The translations under genes were made by a program, and so were the position numbers. From DRWZ01 sp964601505 (GTDB lineage: Bacteria > Calescibacteriota > Calescibacteriia > Calescibacteriales > Calescibacteriaceae): a DNA stretch of 31,962 nucleotides. Numbering within the stretch: position 1 is the first letter of the stretch; each line of letters starts with the position of its first letter. Shown here piece after piece: positions 7,146-16,003 of this stretch. Below the pieces are notes generated by a model that searched no databases, was not told the DNA's origin, and worked only from the letters and a program-made list of their open reading frames with translations. The DNA lies in assembly GCA_964601505.1 (NCBI GenBank), contig CAZRNR010000020.1, positions 1-31,962 of the forward strand. The letters run 5' to 3'.

Positions 7146-8768
7146 TCAACATATTTTTACAGATCTTTTTCTTGATACAAAATCTAAGATTAGGAACTTT
7201 CCAAGTGTCTCAGGTGTTGTGAAGAATGCTCTTCCCTTATTTATTCTTACAATTTCCTCAACAAACTTTTCAACTTGAGGATTTTCCTCTATCATAAATA
7301 TGTTTATGCGTATATTTTCTTTTGTTGCTTCTTGAACTTCCTTGAGCGTTTCTCTCATTGCATTCGGCGAGCAGCCCATCACAGGCCATTCGACAAAAAC
7401 TCTGTTGCCAACACAATATGCGGTAGGTTGCCCATCTGTTATAACTATTATCTGTTTTTCTTCTGACGATGATTTTTTAAGAAGCTTCCTTGAAAGCTTA
7501 ATTGCATCCTGAAGATTAGTAAATGGATCGTTCATGTTCAGTTCAACAGATAAAAGTTCATGTGGTTTTATCTCCATAGCAACTGTGAAGAAAGCTATTA
7601 TATACAGTGTGTCGTTCGGGAAAAAGGAGTTTATAAGAGAGTGTAAGGCGATAGCAACTTTCTTGGCACATTCAAATTTGTTTCCCCATGACATAGACCA
7701 GGATGTATCTATGAGTAAAGCTGTGCTTGTCCTTGCAAAGAATCTTGATCCATATATCTCAAAATCTTCAGGAGAGATTTTTACTTCACCTGTATTTTCA
7801 TTATATCTTCCAGAGATTATTGCATTTTTTAGTGTAGAAAAGATATTTATATTAGTATTATCTCCAAATTCCCATTTCTTTCTGTCTTCATAATCTATCT
7901 CATAATTGCCAGATCTTTTGGTTTTATGCATTCCAGCTATTTTGCTTCTTATATCACAGAACAAATCCTGCAATATTTTATTTCCAATTTTTCTGACAGC
8001 TCTTGGCGTCATTTGTATCACGTTCCCGTGAACAACAAAGTAACCTGATTCATTTATCATTTCCATTATTTTTTGTAGTGAAGAGAAATCTGCTTCCGCC
8101 TCTTCCCCGAGCACTTCTCTTATCATTTCTGGTTGTATGTCTCTTATTGCCCCTTCTTTTAGTTTTTCTTCCAGCTCCTCTATTTTCTCAAATCTATCTA
8201 TTAGTTCCATTGCCTCTTTCAGTGTCAGTGGTTGCCCTTCGTTAAAACCGTATGGGTGTTTCTTTAGAAATTCACCAAGTCTCTCTATATCTTTTAGTTT
8301 TTTCATCAGGTCCTCAAATTTATCTTCAGCTTCATCGGATAGAAAATCTTTTTCCTCTTTATATCTTTTTAGTGTATCTACATCTTTTTTGAATCCGCTT
8401 GGTATGTTTGAAAGCATCTCAGTTCTCTCACGAGCGTCGGATACTTCGTTAGTTTTTGTTTGAGAGTTTATCTCTTCCATCTCTTTATCTTTTATCTTTT
8501 TCGGGATAGAACTTTCTTTTTCATATGTCTCACAGATATTTTTTCTCATTTCTTCTAATTTTTTCCTTCTTAGCATCCTCATTGTATCTTGAGTTCCGCT
8601 TATAGATCTTGATCCTATGTTGAACCCGTATTTCATCATGTTTTCAAGCTGGCTTGCAGGATTATTACTCTTCATAATATTTTCCATTAGTTTTGAGAGA
8701 TCTTGTGAAAACTCAAGAGAATTGATGAAACTTTTTTGCTTCCATTTGCTGTAAACGAATCTTGGCAT
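7146..8768 (-). CDS. VWA-domain protein, partner of the AAA ATPase
   Basis: A 540-residue soluble protein. Residues 1-230 are mostly helical and charged, with probable coiled coil (about 130-215). The C-terminal von Willebrand A domain begins near 345, with an intact metal-ion-dependent adhesion site: DTSWS (Asp354, Ser356, Ser358), Thr417 in DPFTNLQD, and TDG at 444-446. It follows the AAA ATPase gene by 58 bp on the same strand. MoxR/RavA- and chelatase-like ATPases commonly pair with a VWA protein that recruits the client for metal insertion or remodelling; that is family knowledge, and the client here is unknown. No signal peptide or membrane segment is seen. No Shine-Dalgarno is visible. 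Confidence 0.88.
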   Translation of the reverse strand: MPRFVYSKWKQKSFINSLEFSQDLSKLMENIMKSNNPASQLENMMKYGFNIGSRSISGTQDTMRMLRRKKLEEMRKNICETYEKESSIPKKIKDKEMEEINSQTKTNEVSDARERTEMLSNIPSGFKKDVDTLKRYKEEKDFLSDEAEDKFEDLMKKLKDIERLGEFLKKHPYGFNEGQPLTLKEAMELIDRFEKIEELEEKLKEGAIRDIQPEMIREVLGEEAEADFSSLQKIMEMINESGYFVVHGNVIQMTPRAVRKIGNKILQDLFCDIRSKIAGMHKTKRSGNYEIDYEDRKKWEFGDNTNINIFSTLKNAIISGRYNENTGEVKISPEDFEIYGSRFFARTSTALLIDTSWSMSWGNKFECAKKVAIALHSLINSFFPNDTLYIIAFFTVAMEIKPHELLSVELNMNDPFTNLQDAIKLSRKLLKKSSSEEKQIIVITDGQPTAYCVGNRVFVEWPVMGCSPNAMRETLKEVQEATKENIRINIFMIEENPQVEKFVEEIVRINKGRAFFTTPETLGKFLILDFVSRKRSVKIC

Positions 8769-8826
8769 TTCAAATAAATTTTATGTAAATTTATATTTAA
8801 TTTCCATATATCAGATTCTTAAGTTT

Positions 8827-10263
8827 TTATATACTTCTGACATATGGGGTTGCTGAGAAGTGATATTTGCCAGATATAACTTCTTTTGATATACGGTTGT
8901 AAATGTAAAGACCTTCAAGAAAGAATTCAAGATAAGATGCGCAAAACTCTGGCTCTGTTCTGCCACCTATTTTCTTTGAAAGGTCATATAGTTCTGGTAT
9001 CCTTTCGAAAACTAATTTATATTCGGACGAAGGTTTCATATCAGATGTTTCAAATCTAAAATCTTCTCTAAACAGAGATATGATAGATTCAAATTCATGA
9101 ACTTTGTAATATTCATCAAAGACAGATTTGATAGCTTTTCTAAAAATTCTTTCAAGTATATCATATTCTGATTTTTCTATCATGGTCTCAAGCTCGACTT
9201 TGCCTATTGAAGTATATACTATATAAGATAAGTCAGATATTCTTGGGACAGCCAGCTTTTCCTTTAATATATACGCCCTTTTATACGCACTTGCTATTGC
9301 TATATCGTAGTTTGATATAGTCATTCTTACAGAGACACCGGAGTGTTGGCTGATCTCCTCTGACCTTCTGCTCTGCATTGTGAATTCAGATACTATTCTA
9401 TCTACAAATTCCGGAACATCTATTTTAACACCATCTTGTAATTTCAACATTGTTGATTCCTGTTGAGATATTTTTATTTCTATATCCCTTGATCTGGGAT
9501 AATGAGTTTTTATCATAGAATCGAATCTGTCTTTAAGTGGCGTAACTATTTTCCCGCGTGCTGTATAATCCTCCGGGTTCGCTGTTGCTACAACTAGTAT
9601 ATCAAGAGGAAGTCGGATTTTGTATCCACGGATTTGGACATCCCTTTCCTCCATGATATTGAAAAGGCCGACCTGGACTCTCTCTGGAAGATCAGGAAGT
9701 TCGTTTATTGCAAATATACCTCTATTTGTTCTTGGAATAAGCCCAAAGTGTATTACCTCTGGATCAGATAAAAATCTTCCCTTAGCAACTTTTATTGGAT
9801 CTATATCTCCTATAAGGTCTGCAATGGTCGTGTCTGGCGTTGCTAGTTTTTCTCCGAATCTTTCTTCTCTTGGGATCCAGATTATTTCAACATCGTCTCC
9901 GTGTTCCTGAATTAGCTTTTGGCACCTGGCACATATTGGGTTGAGCGGATTATCATTTATTTCGCAATCAGATATCGCAGGTATGTATTCATCAAGAAGA
10001 CTTAAAAGAGATCTTATAAGTCTTGACTTTCCCTGTCCCCTTTCACCAAGAAGTATTATGTCATGCCCCGCAATAAGTGCATTAATAAGTTGCGGAATAA
10101 CTGTTTCTTCGTATCCCCACATATTTTGGAATATTTTCTCACCCCTTTCAAGTTTTTCAAGGAGATTTTTCCTTATCTCATCTTTCACGCTCAGGATTTT
10201 ATATTTTGATTTTTTGAGATCACCTATTGTCTTTATATTTTTTATCGTAGTATTGGATTTCAT
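8827..10263 (-). CDS. MoxR/magnesium-chelatase-like AAA+ ATPase
   Basis: A 478-residue AAA+ ATPase. It has Walker A GERGQGKS (73-80), a Walker B-like FAINEL (184-189, with Asn before Glu), sensor-1 ATANP (226-230), and a later Arg-rich segment. The insert between Walker A and B holds Cys100 and a CARC pair (111-114), a possible metal site; I recall a similar insert in related chelatase-type ATPases. It most likely forms a hexameric remodelling machine with the VWA protein encoded 58 bp downstream. It is not BchI/ChlI proper: no porphyrin genes are nearby. The gap to fliQ upstream is 115 bp, so it may be a separate transcription unit. No Shine-Dalgarno precedes the ATG. Confidence 0.9.
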   Translation of the reverse strand: MKSNTTIKNIKTIGDLKKSKYKILSVKDEIRKNLLEKLERGEKIFQNMWGYEETVIPQLINALIAGHDIILLGERGQGKSRLIRSLLSLLDEYIPAISDCEINDNPLNPICARCQKLIQEHGDDVEIIWIPREERFGEKLATPDTTIADLIGDIDPIKVAKGRFLSDPEVIHFGLIPRTNRGIFAINELPDLPERVQVGLFNIMEERDVQIRGYKIRLPLDILVVATANPEDYTARGKIVTPLKDRFDSMIKTHYPRSRDIEIKISQQESTMLKLQDGVKIDVPEFVDRIVSEFTMQSRRSEEISQHSGVSVRMTISNYDIAIASAYKRAYILKEKLAVPRISDLSYIVYTSIGKVELETMIEKSEYDILERIFRKAIKSVFDEYYKVHEFESIISLFREDFRFETSDMKPSSEYKLVFERIPELYDLSKKIGGRTEPEFCASYLEFFLEGLYIYNRISKEVISGKYHFSATPYVRSI

Positions 10264-10378
10264 CTATTTCTTTATTATTTTAAGAATTTCGATGCTTCAA
10301 TATTTGTAAAAACAGATAATATTGTTTTTTGTGTCAGTTATCGTTTTTTGGACGGATTTATAATAGCCCTGAATTCCT

Positions 10379-10648
10379 TTATTTTACTATTTTAGGAATA
10401 GAAAGAAATAGTTCTGATATGAAATCTCTCATTTCGGAGAAAAGAAATCCACCAATTAGTACCGCAAGAATTATCACAGATATTATTTTTGGTGCAAATG
10501 TTAAAGTTGCTTCCTGAATATTTGTTAATGTTTGAAGGAATGACACAATCAGCCCTATGATTAGACTTACTAGCAAGAAAGGAAAAGTTAAAATCATAAG
10601 CACTTCAAATGACCTCTTTACTATGTCTGATATACTCGCTGTATCCAT
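10379..10648 (-). CDS. fliQ: Flagellar export apparatus protein FliQ
   Basis: An 89-residue protein with two membrane helices, the normal FliQ size. The family signature LLVSLIIGLIVSFLQTLTNIQE is clear (roughly residues 25-46), followed by LTFAPKII. FliQ joins FliP and FliR in the helical export gate of the flagellar type III system. The homologous SctS of virulence systems is an alternative, but the CheA-CheW genes just upstream favour flagella. The ATG follows the cheW stop by three bases, so translation is probably coupled; no other flagellar gene is in the window. Confidence 0.95.
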   Translation of the reverse strand: MDTASISDIVKRSFEVLMILTFPFLLVSLIIGLIVSFLQTLTNIQEATLTFAPKIISVIILAVLIGGFLFSEMRDFISELFLSIPKIVK

Positions 10649-10651
10649 AAA

Positions 10652-11380
10652 TTAAAGGAAAATTTCTCCAAGAATTTCCTTCATGTCTATTACAACTATC
10701 GGAATTTCATCTTTTCTGAATATGCCCTTTGCGTATCTTGTCCCGGAAAATTTTACAGATGTTATTGGTTCAAGATCTTCTAGATAGTAAGTGAAAACCT
10801 CGTTCACATCATCTACAAGTACACCTATTTGGTTCCCCGTTTCGTTTTCTATAACTAAAATTTTGTTTTTCTTTGTTGTTTCTATGTCTTGCATATTGAA
10901 AAATCTCCTCAGTGAGAGAACAGGGATTATTCTTCCACGTAGATTCATTATTCCAAGAACATTGTAATGGGCATTTGGAACCGGGGTTATCTTACCAGAT
11001 CTTACAACTTCTCTTATGTTTTCAACATCTACACCGTAGAATTCTTCTCCAAGCTTAAAGTTAAGGAGATAAGAAGCTTTTTTTACTTCTCCTTTCCTTT
11101 TCTTAGTATCCTCTTCTTTTTTAACTTCTTGCTTTTCTTGGGGTTTTTTGACCTCGGGCTGGGTTGGTGTTGGAGAAGGAGGTGGTGGGTAAGGATAAAA
11201 AACAGGTGGATAAGGATATTGCTGAACAATCTGGGGTGTTACTACAGGAACCTGCTGAGGTGTTTGAATCTGAGGTTGAGATGGTGGTTCTGGAGGCTCA
11301 CCTTCTGGCATCTTCCATATGCTTTCTGAAATTGCATCCATTTCAAGCTCTTCTAAAGGATTCTTTCCGAATATTCCCAT
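10652..11380 (-). CDS. cheW: CheW-like chemotaxis coupling protein with Pro/Tyr-rich N-terminal extension
   Basis: Links CheA to chemoreceptors in the cytoplasmic signalling array. The CheW fold occupies about residues 103-240 (LLNFKLGEEFYGVDVENIREV, then VLGIMNLRGRIIPVLSLRRFF). Before it lies an unusual ~100-residue extension: a short helical start, a Pro/Gln/Tyr-rich stretch (about 25-75) and a Lys/Glu-rich stretch (about 76-102). Typical CheW is about 150-170 residues. I chose the ATG at 11380; an in-frame TTG at 11386 would add two residues. It lies between cheA (53 bp upstream) and fliQ (3 bp downstream). Confidence 0.9.
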   Translation of the reverse strand: MGIFGKNPLEELEMDAISESIWKMPEGEPPEPPSQPQIQTPQQVPVVTPQIVQQYPYPPVFYPYPPPPSPTPTQPEVKKPQEKQEVKKEEDTKKRKGEVKKASYLLNFKLGEEFYGVDVENIREVVRSGKITPVPNAHYNVLGIMNLRGRIIPVLSLRRFFNMQDIETTKKNKILVIENETGNQIGVLVDDVNEVFTYYLEDLEPITSVKFSGTRYAKGIFRKDEIPIVVIDMKEILGEIFL

Positions 11381-11433
11381 AATCAATATTAAATTTTATT
11401 AATGATTTTTAGTATATGTAATTTTTATAAAAT

Positions 11434-13515
11434 TCAGATATTGATCAAAGTAGGGATTTTTAGAACGTCTATTACTGGTACGATCTCTTTCCGCCCGTCT
11501 GCTCCTATCTCCTCTATTATGGCTGATATTCCTCGTATTTTTATCATATCTTCGTCAAAATTTTTCATAACCGAATCCTTTATGTCAAATATTTCTTCAA
11601 CAATCAGTCCGACTTCTGTGTTCTTCCCTTCTCCTTCAAGTATTAAGAGCAAAAATTTATCATCGGGTAATTCTGTTTTCTCATTACCAATAATTTCATC
11701 TATGGTCACAAGAGGTATTTCTCTCCCGCTTGCAGATACGACTCTTCTTCCTTGAATTTTCTTTGTAACTATTGCTTCACTTTCCGGATAGAAAACCTCG
11801 GATCTTATGATTGAAGAGAGCGGAACAGCATATTTCTTACCTTTCCAGAGAAATATGACAACCTCAACTATTATCTTCGCTGTAGGAATTTTTACAGTAA
11901 AAGATGTTCCCTCCCCCTTCTCCGATGTTATTTCTACCTTGCCCTTCAAGCTTTCTATTTCTTTTTTTACCTCATCTAGACCGGCACCTCTCCCAGCGCT
12001 TTTATCTGCTGTTTCCTTTGTGGAAAATCCAGGAAGGAAAAGTATCTCATATACCTTTTCTTTTATCCATTTTCCATCTGGTGTTTTGAAATCTTCCTCT
12101 TTGGCTCCAAATTTTTTCATCAGCTCCGGAAAATTTTTTACCCATTCAAGATATTTGCTTACAACCTTTTCAGGGTCTATCCCTTTACCATCATCTGATA
12201 TCTGGATTATCGTATATCCTCCTTTTTTTTCTGCAGTAAGATTTATTCTCCCTTTTGGATTCTTGCCTTTTCTGATTCTTTCATCGGGGTCTTCAATGCC
12301 ATGTGCAACAGCATTTCTGGCTATGTGGAGTAGAGAGTTTCTGATTTTTCTGGCTATCTCCGCATCTATTTCTATATTCCCCCACTTCTGTTCAATTTCC
12401 ACAATTTTCCCCGTCTGAACAGCAGTTGTTTGGATGTCTCTTACTATTCCTTTTAAGATTTCTGATATTGGGATCATTCTGACCTCAAGTATTATATCCT
12501 GTAGTTCTCTCATCCTTCTTGTTATTTCATCTAAGCTATCTCTTATTCTCTGATCTGATTCAAATATTTTTGTTGTTTCAATAACTCTGTTCAAAGAAGA
12601 TTGCAGAGCATTTTTAGCTGTAACCATATCTCCTATTATGTTCATTATCCTTTCAACATCATCTATTCCAACACGAAGTGTAAGCTTTTGTCCTTGAGTT
12701 TTTGCAACCGTTTTTTTCTCTCTCCATATGACATAAGTTTTTGCTATTCTCTGAAGCTGGGATATGTCAAAATTCTCTTTGTTTGGAACTATTATAAAGT
12801 TGAAAATTATATTATCCCCATCAACTCTCGTGAAAATAGAGACTACTTCAAACCCTTGTTTTTTTATATTTTCCATAACTTCTCTTGTTCCTATGTCAAA
12901 ATCTTCATCCATAGAGAATTTTACAAAAGACAGAAGAACTGTTTTTCCTTCATCAGTAAGCTTTTTGATTTTTATAAGTTCTTGTTGTTCAATTGATTCA
13001 ATTATCTCCTTGATATCTGGAGACTTGCTTATTATCTCTTCCTTGAACTTTTCAATTTGGGCTATTGACTGCTTCGTCTCATCTATTTCTGATCTCCTTA
13101 CATCAATAGCTTTTTTTTCTTCCCTCGCGCTTTCTCCTTCATCTGTTATCTGTACATCTATATCAACATTATCATCTCTCATTTCTTTTGATGAGGATAG
13201 TGATTCTATATTTTCCTTTATCTTCATAAGGATTGATGTTGTGTCAAAGACAAGTTTTTCAGATATTGAAGTTTTTCCATCTCTTATCTTTACGAATGCA
13301 TCTTCTAGTTTGTGGAAAACATCACCTATTTTCATATATCCAATGCTGTATGAATTACCTTTTAGTGTGTGAAATTTTCTGATTATATTATTTATTATTT
13401 CTAAATCTAGTTCTGGCAGGATCTCTTTAAGGTTATCGAAATCTTCAAACAAAGAATCGAGTATTTCTTCTGCTTCATTAAAGTATATTCGCAGGAGATC
13501 TTCCTGGCCGACCAT
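11434..13515 (-). CDS. cheA: Chemotaxis sensor histidine kinase CheA
   Basis: Autophosphorylating kinase of the chemotaxis array. A 693-residue protein with domains in order: HPt (1 to ~110; phosphoacceptor His49 in FHTLKGNS), a linker, a ferredoxin-like P2-type region (about 180-270), the dimerisation helices (about 280-350), a HATPase domain with N box (RNAVAHGIE, where most CheA have Asp for the second Ala), G1 (DDGKGID) and G2-like (GRGAGLDEV), and a C-terminal CheW-like regulatory domain (from LWKGKKYAVPLSS). There is no fused receiver, and no cheY, cheB or cheR nearby. The ATG at 13515 lacks a Shine-Dalgarno and has TATTAT six bases upstream, which looks leaderless. Confidence 0.96.
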   Translation of the reverse strand: MVGQEDLLRIYFNEAEEILDSLFEDFDNLKEILPELDLEIINNIIRKFHTLKGNSYSIGYMKIGDVFHKLEDAFVKIRDGKTSISEKLVFDTTSILMKIKENIESLSSSKEMRDDNVDIDVQITDEGESAREEKKAIDVRRSEIDETKQSIAQIEKFKEEIISKSPDIKEIIESIEQQELIKIKKLTDEGKTVLLSFVKFSMDEDFDIGTREVMENIKKQGFEVVSIFTRVDGDNIIFNFIIVPNKENFDISQLQRIAKTYVIWREKKTVAKTQGQKLTLRVGIDDVERIMNIIGDMVTAKNALQSSLNRVIETTKIFESDQRIRDSLDEITRRMRELQDIILEVRMIPISEILKGIVRDIQTTAVQTGKIVEIEQKWGNIEIDAEIARKIRNSLLHIARNAVAHGIEDPDERIRKGKNPKGRINLTAEKKGGYTIIQISDDGKGIDPEKVVSKYLEWVKNFPELMKKFGAKEEDFKTPDGKWIKEKVYEILFLPGFSTKETADKSAGRGAGLDEVKKEIESLKGKVEITSEKGEGTSFTVKIPTAKIIVEVVIFLWKGKKYAVPLSSIIRSEVFYPESEAIVTKKIQGRRVVSASGREIPLVTIDEIIGNEKTELPDDKFLLLILEGEGKNTEVGLIVEEIFDIKDSVMKNFDEDMIKIRGISAIIEEIGADGRKEIVPVIDVLKIPTLINI

Positions 13516-13569
13516 ATATTTATAATAATTTAATTCGGTTTTGGCAAGGACAAATTTCAGTTGGAAGTT

Positions 13570-15954
13570 TTATTCTCCTATCATTAATTTTTTCAGGTAT
13601 CTATCCTGTAGCGCTTTATTTATTATTTCTGGGTTTGCGGAAGATGCGGCGTTGAGAAATTCAATTGCCTTTGTCTTTTCACCTCTAGCTGCATAAAGGG
13701 AAGCTAAATTGAAGAGTTTAGCAACTTTTTCGTTATCATCTTTTGGTTCAAAAGAGTTTAGAATGTCCTCTGCTTCTTGGAACTTTCCCTGATTTATATA
13801 AGATGTAGCAAGATTTATGATAACTCTTGGATTATCTGGTTTTATTGATAGTGCAAGTTTTAGATTTTCTTCTGATTTCTGATAATCCTTTTTTGCAGTG
13901 TATGCTGTTCCAAGAACAAAATATGATAGAAACTTAATTTCATTTTCGTTAAATATTATGTCTGGTATTTGTTTTAATCCATATTTTTTTTTAGATGGTG
14001 AGATTTCTAATTCATAAAGTGCTCTTTGAGCATATTCTATAGCTTTATCATAATCTGATTTCATTATATATGCATTTGCTACTGTAGCATATGCTTCAGG
14101 GATATTTGCGGGGTTTGAATCCGTTGACCTGAGTGTGTATTCTATGCCTTTATCCACCTGCCCTATTTGTATATACATCTTACCAAGTTCTCTTGTACCT
14201 TTTCCAAAGTATGGTACCAGTTTCAATGTTTCCTCTAGTAGATTCAGAACCCTTTGGTCTATTATCCCACCATTTGAAGCAAGATAGAGATAAGCCATAT
14301 CATAATAGGTTCTCTCTGCGGGGTTTTCATATTTCAATGACGCTAAGTAGAACCTTTCAGATATAGGGAAATTTCTCATTCTTTTGTAGAACTGGCCGTA
14401 TCTATAATACACTTCGGCAAGGGCAAGATTTCTTGCAGCAAAAAAACCAGGAGATGCTCTACAGATTTTTCTCCATATACAAGGACCAGACTGACAAGTG
14501 GGTATTCCGTCTTTGCAAGGAGCACCAATGGAGGCAAGGATGAAGAATAATCCCGGAACAAGATACGTTATTTTACTTTTTGGAGAGAATTCTATTTTAT
14601 CTTTATTCTTGACTTCGGACCATATTACTTCAAGGAATCCAACAAACATCCAAAAATGCGTGACAGATCCTGGCCATTGTAAAGAGAAATTAAAAGATGC
14701 ACCAGCTAGTGTTGCAAATATACCTATCACTATACCTGTTGCTATGAAAAATGTATTTTCATTTTCCCTTTTGCGTCCTTCTCTAAATATATCAATGTAT
14801 GTTGAGAGAATTACCAAAATTATTGCAAGAAAGATGGTAAAGCCGATAATACCGAGATCGGCCATTATTTGCACATATTCATTGTGTGCCTTATCAACTC
14901 TTGTATTTGTAAACATTGTAGCCTCATCAAGTAATCTTGGCGCATATTTCCATGATAATATCTCATAGTTTCCTGCTCCTACTCCAAATAACGGATTATC
15001 TTTGATCATTTCATATGAAGCATCCCAAGCCATTAGCCTTGTGGTAACTGACGACCCTGGCCCAACCTGAACGAAAGATTTAATTCTGTTTTTGATCTCC
15101 CTGCCATATTGAGTGAAGTTTAAAAATATGATGAAAATCATCAGTACAGAAGCTACACTGATTGCAGAATATCTAAGAACTCTTTTTACTTCTGCTCCGT
15201 ATCTTATTTTTTGTATGATATATATTAAGGTAAATCCTATGATTATAAAAGTTAGTCCTACCCATCCTGCTCTATTTTTGGCTCCAAATATGTATATGAA
15301 ATTTAGAACTGAGGATATTATAAAGAGGTACTTGAGTATGCCTTTTTCCGCTAATGAGAACCCTATAACCAGAGAAAAAGCTAAGAGGAGATATTCAACT
15401 GCAAAGTTGGAAAGCCCGAAAGTTGTTATGGGGTTTGGGCTTCCGTACTGATCCTGAGGCATCGGATAGAATCCAATAAGTTGCAGAATACCATATCCTG
15501 ATACTATAGATGATGTTATGGCTATAGGTATTGCTATTATCTTTATCTCTTTTAGGCTTAGCGTTTGTGAGGCAAGATAAGAAAGTATCCCGGGAGCTAT
15601 CATAACTGCAAGGTTCTGAACTTTATATGGGTTTATGGCCCAAGTTACGCTTAAAGTCCCATAGGCGAGAAATATAAAAACTAAAGGCAAGGTTCTTGGT
15701 ACATTAAAAAATATCTTTTTATTCTTCAGGTAGATGTAGGTTATGATTATTCCAAATAGTGCCATAGATATGTAGCCCCAGGCAATTTTTGACCACACAT
15801 ATTCTATCTGGTACTTATAAAGTGGTATCATCACGGTGTAAATGATAAATGGAACTGCTTTAAGTAATGATTCAAAGCTAACTTCACTTTCTTTCTTAAT
15901 TTCTTTCTTCTCTGTCCTGGTAATTTTTTGAAACTTCTGCTTATCCTTTTTCAT
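13570..15954 (-). CDS. O-antigen ligase/polymerase-like membrane protein with C-terminal TPR domain
   Basis: A 794-residue protein. Residues ~30-475 form about 12 membrane helices with features of the Wzy/WaaL/PglL superfamily: RAGWVGL at 228-234, RLMAWDASYEMIKDNPLFGVGAGNY around 306-330, and AHNEYVQIMADLG around 356-367, the large periplasmic loop that binds lipid-linked glycan. A short segment with four cysteines (480, 487, 492, 498) follows the last helix, then tetratricopeptide repeats to the end (about 500-790), placed outside the inner membrane. It probably joins or polymerises surface glycans, or glycosylates proteins; substrate unknown. It lies 49 bp after sat and 54 bp before cheA on the same strand. 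No Shine-Dalgarno is evident. Confidence 0.88.
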   Translation of the reverse strand: MKKDKQKFQKITRTEKKEIKKESEVSFESLLKAVPFIIYTVMIPLYKYQIEYVWSKIAWGYISMALFGIIITYIYLKNKKIFFNVPRTLPLVFIFLAYGTLSVTWAINPYKVQNLAVMIAPGILSYLASQTLSLKEIKIIAIPIAITSSIVSGYGILQLIGFYPMPQDQYGSPNPITTFGLSNFAVEYLLLAFSLVIGFSLAEKGILKYLFIISSVLNFIYIFGAKNRAGWVGLTFIIIGFTLIYIIQKIRYGAEVKRVLRYSAISVASVLMIFIIFLNFTQYGREIKNRIKSFVQVGPGSSVTTRLMAWDASYEMIKDNPLFGVGAGNYEILSWKYAPRLLDEATMFTNTRVDKAHNEYVQIMADLGIIGFTIFLAIILVILSTYIDIFREGRKRENENTFFIATGIVIGIFATLAGASFNFSLQWPGSVTHFWMFVGFLEVIWSEVKNKDKIEFSPKSKITYLVPGLFFILASIGAPCKDGIPTCQSGPCIWRKICRASPGFFAARNLALAEVYYRYGQFYKRMRNFPISERFYLASLKYENPAERTYYDMAYLYLASNGGIIDQRVLNLLEETLKLVPYFGKGTRELGKMYIQIGQVDKGIEYTLRSTDSNPANIPEAYATVANAYIMKSDYDKAIEYAQRALYELEISPSKKKYGLKQIPDIIFNENEIKFLSYFVLGTAYTAKKDYQKSEENLKLALSIKPDNPRVIINLATSYINQGKFQEAEDILNSFEPKDDNEKVAKLFNLASLYAARGEKTKAIEFLNAASSANPEIINKALQDRYLKKLMIGE

Positions 15955-16003
15955 ATTCTTTTAAACAATATTAGTAATTGTTCGATGCTTATACTTTTTC
16001 TAG

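Noticed and set aside
8003..8463. Plus-strand Ser/Leu-rich open frames opposite the VWA gene
   Set aside because: They are antisense shadows of a well-supported gene with motif-bearing domains.
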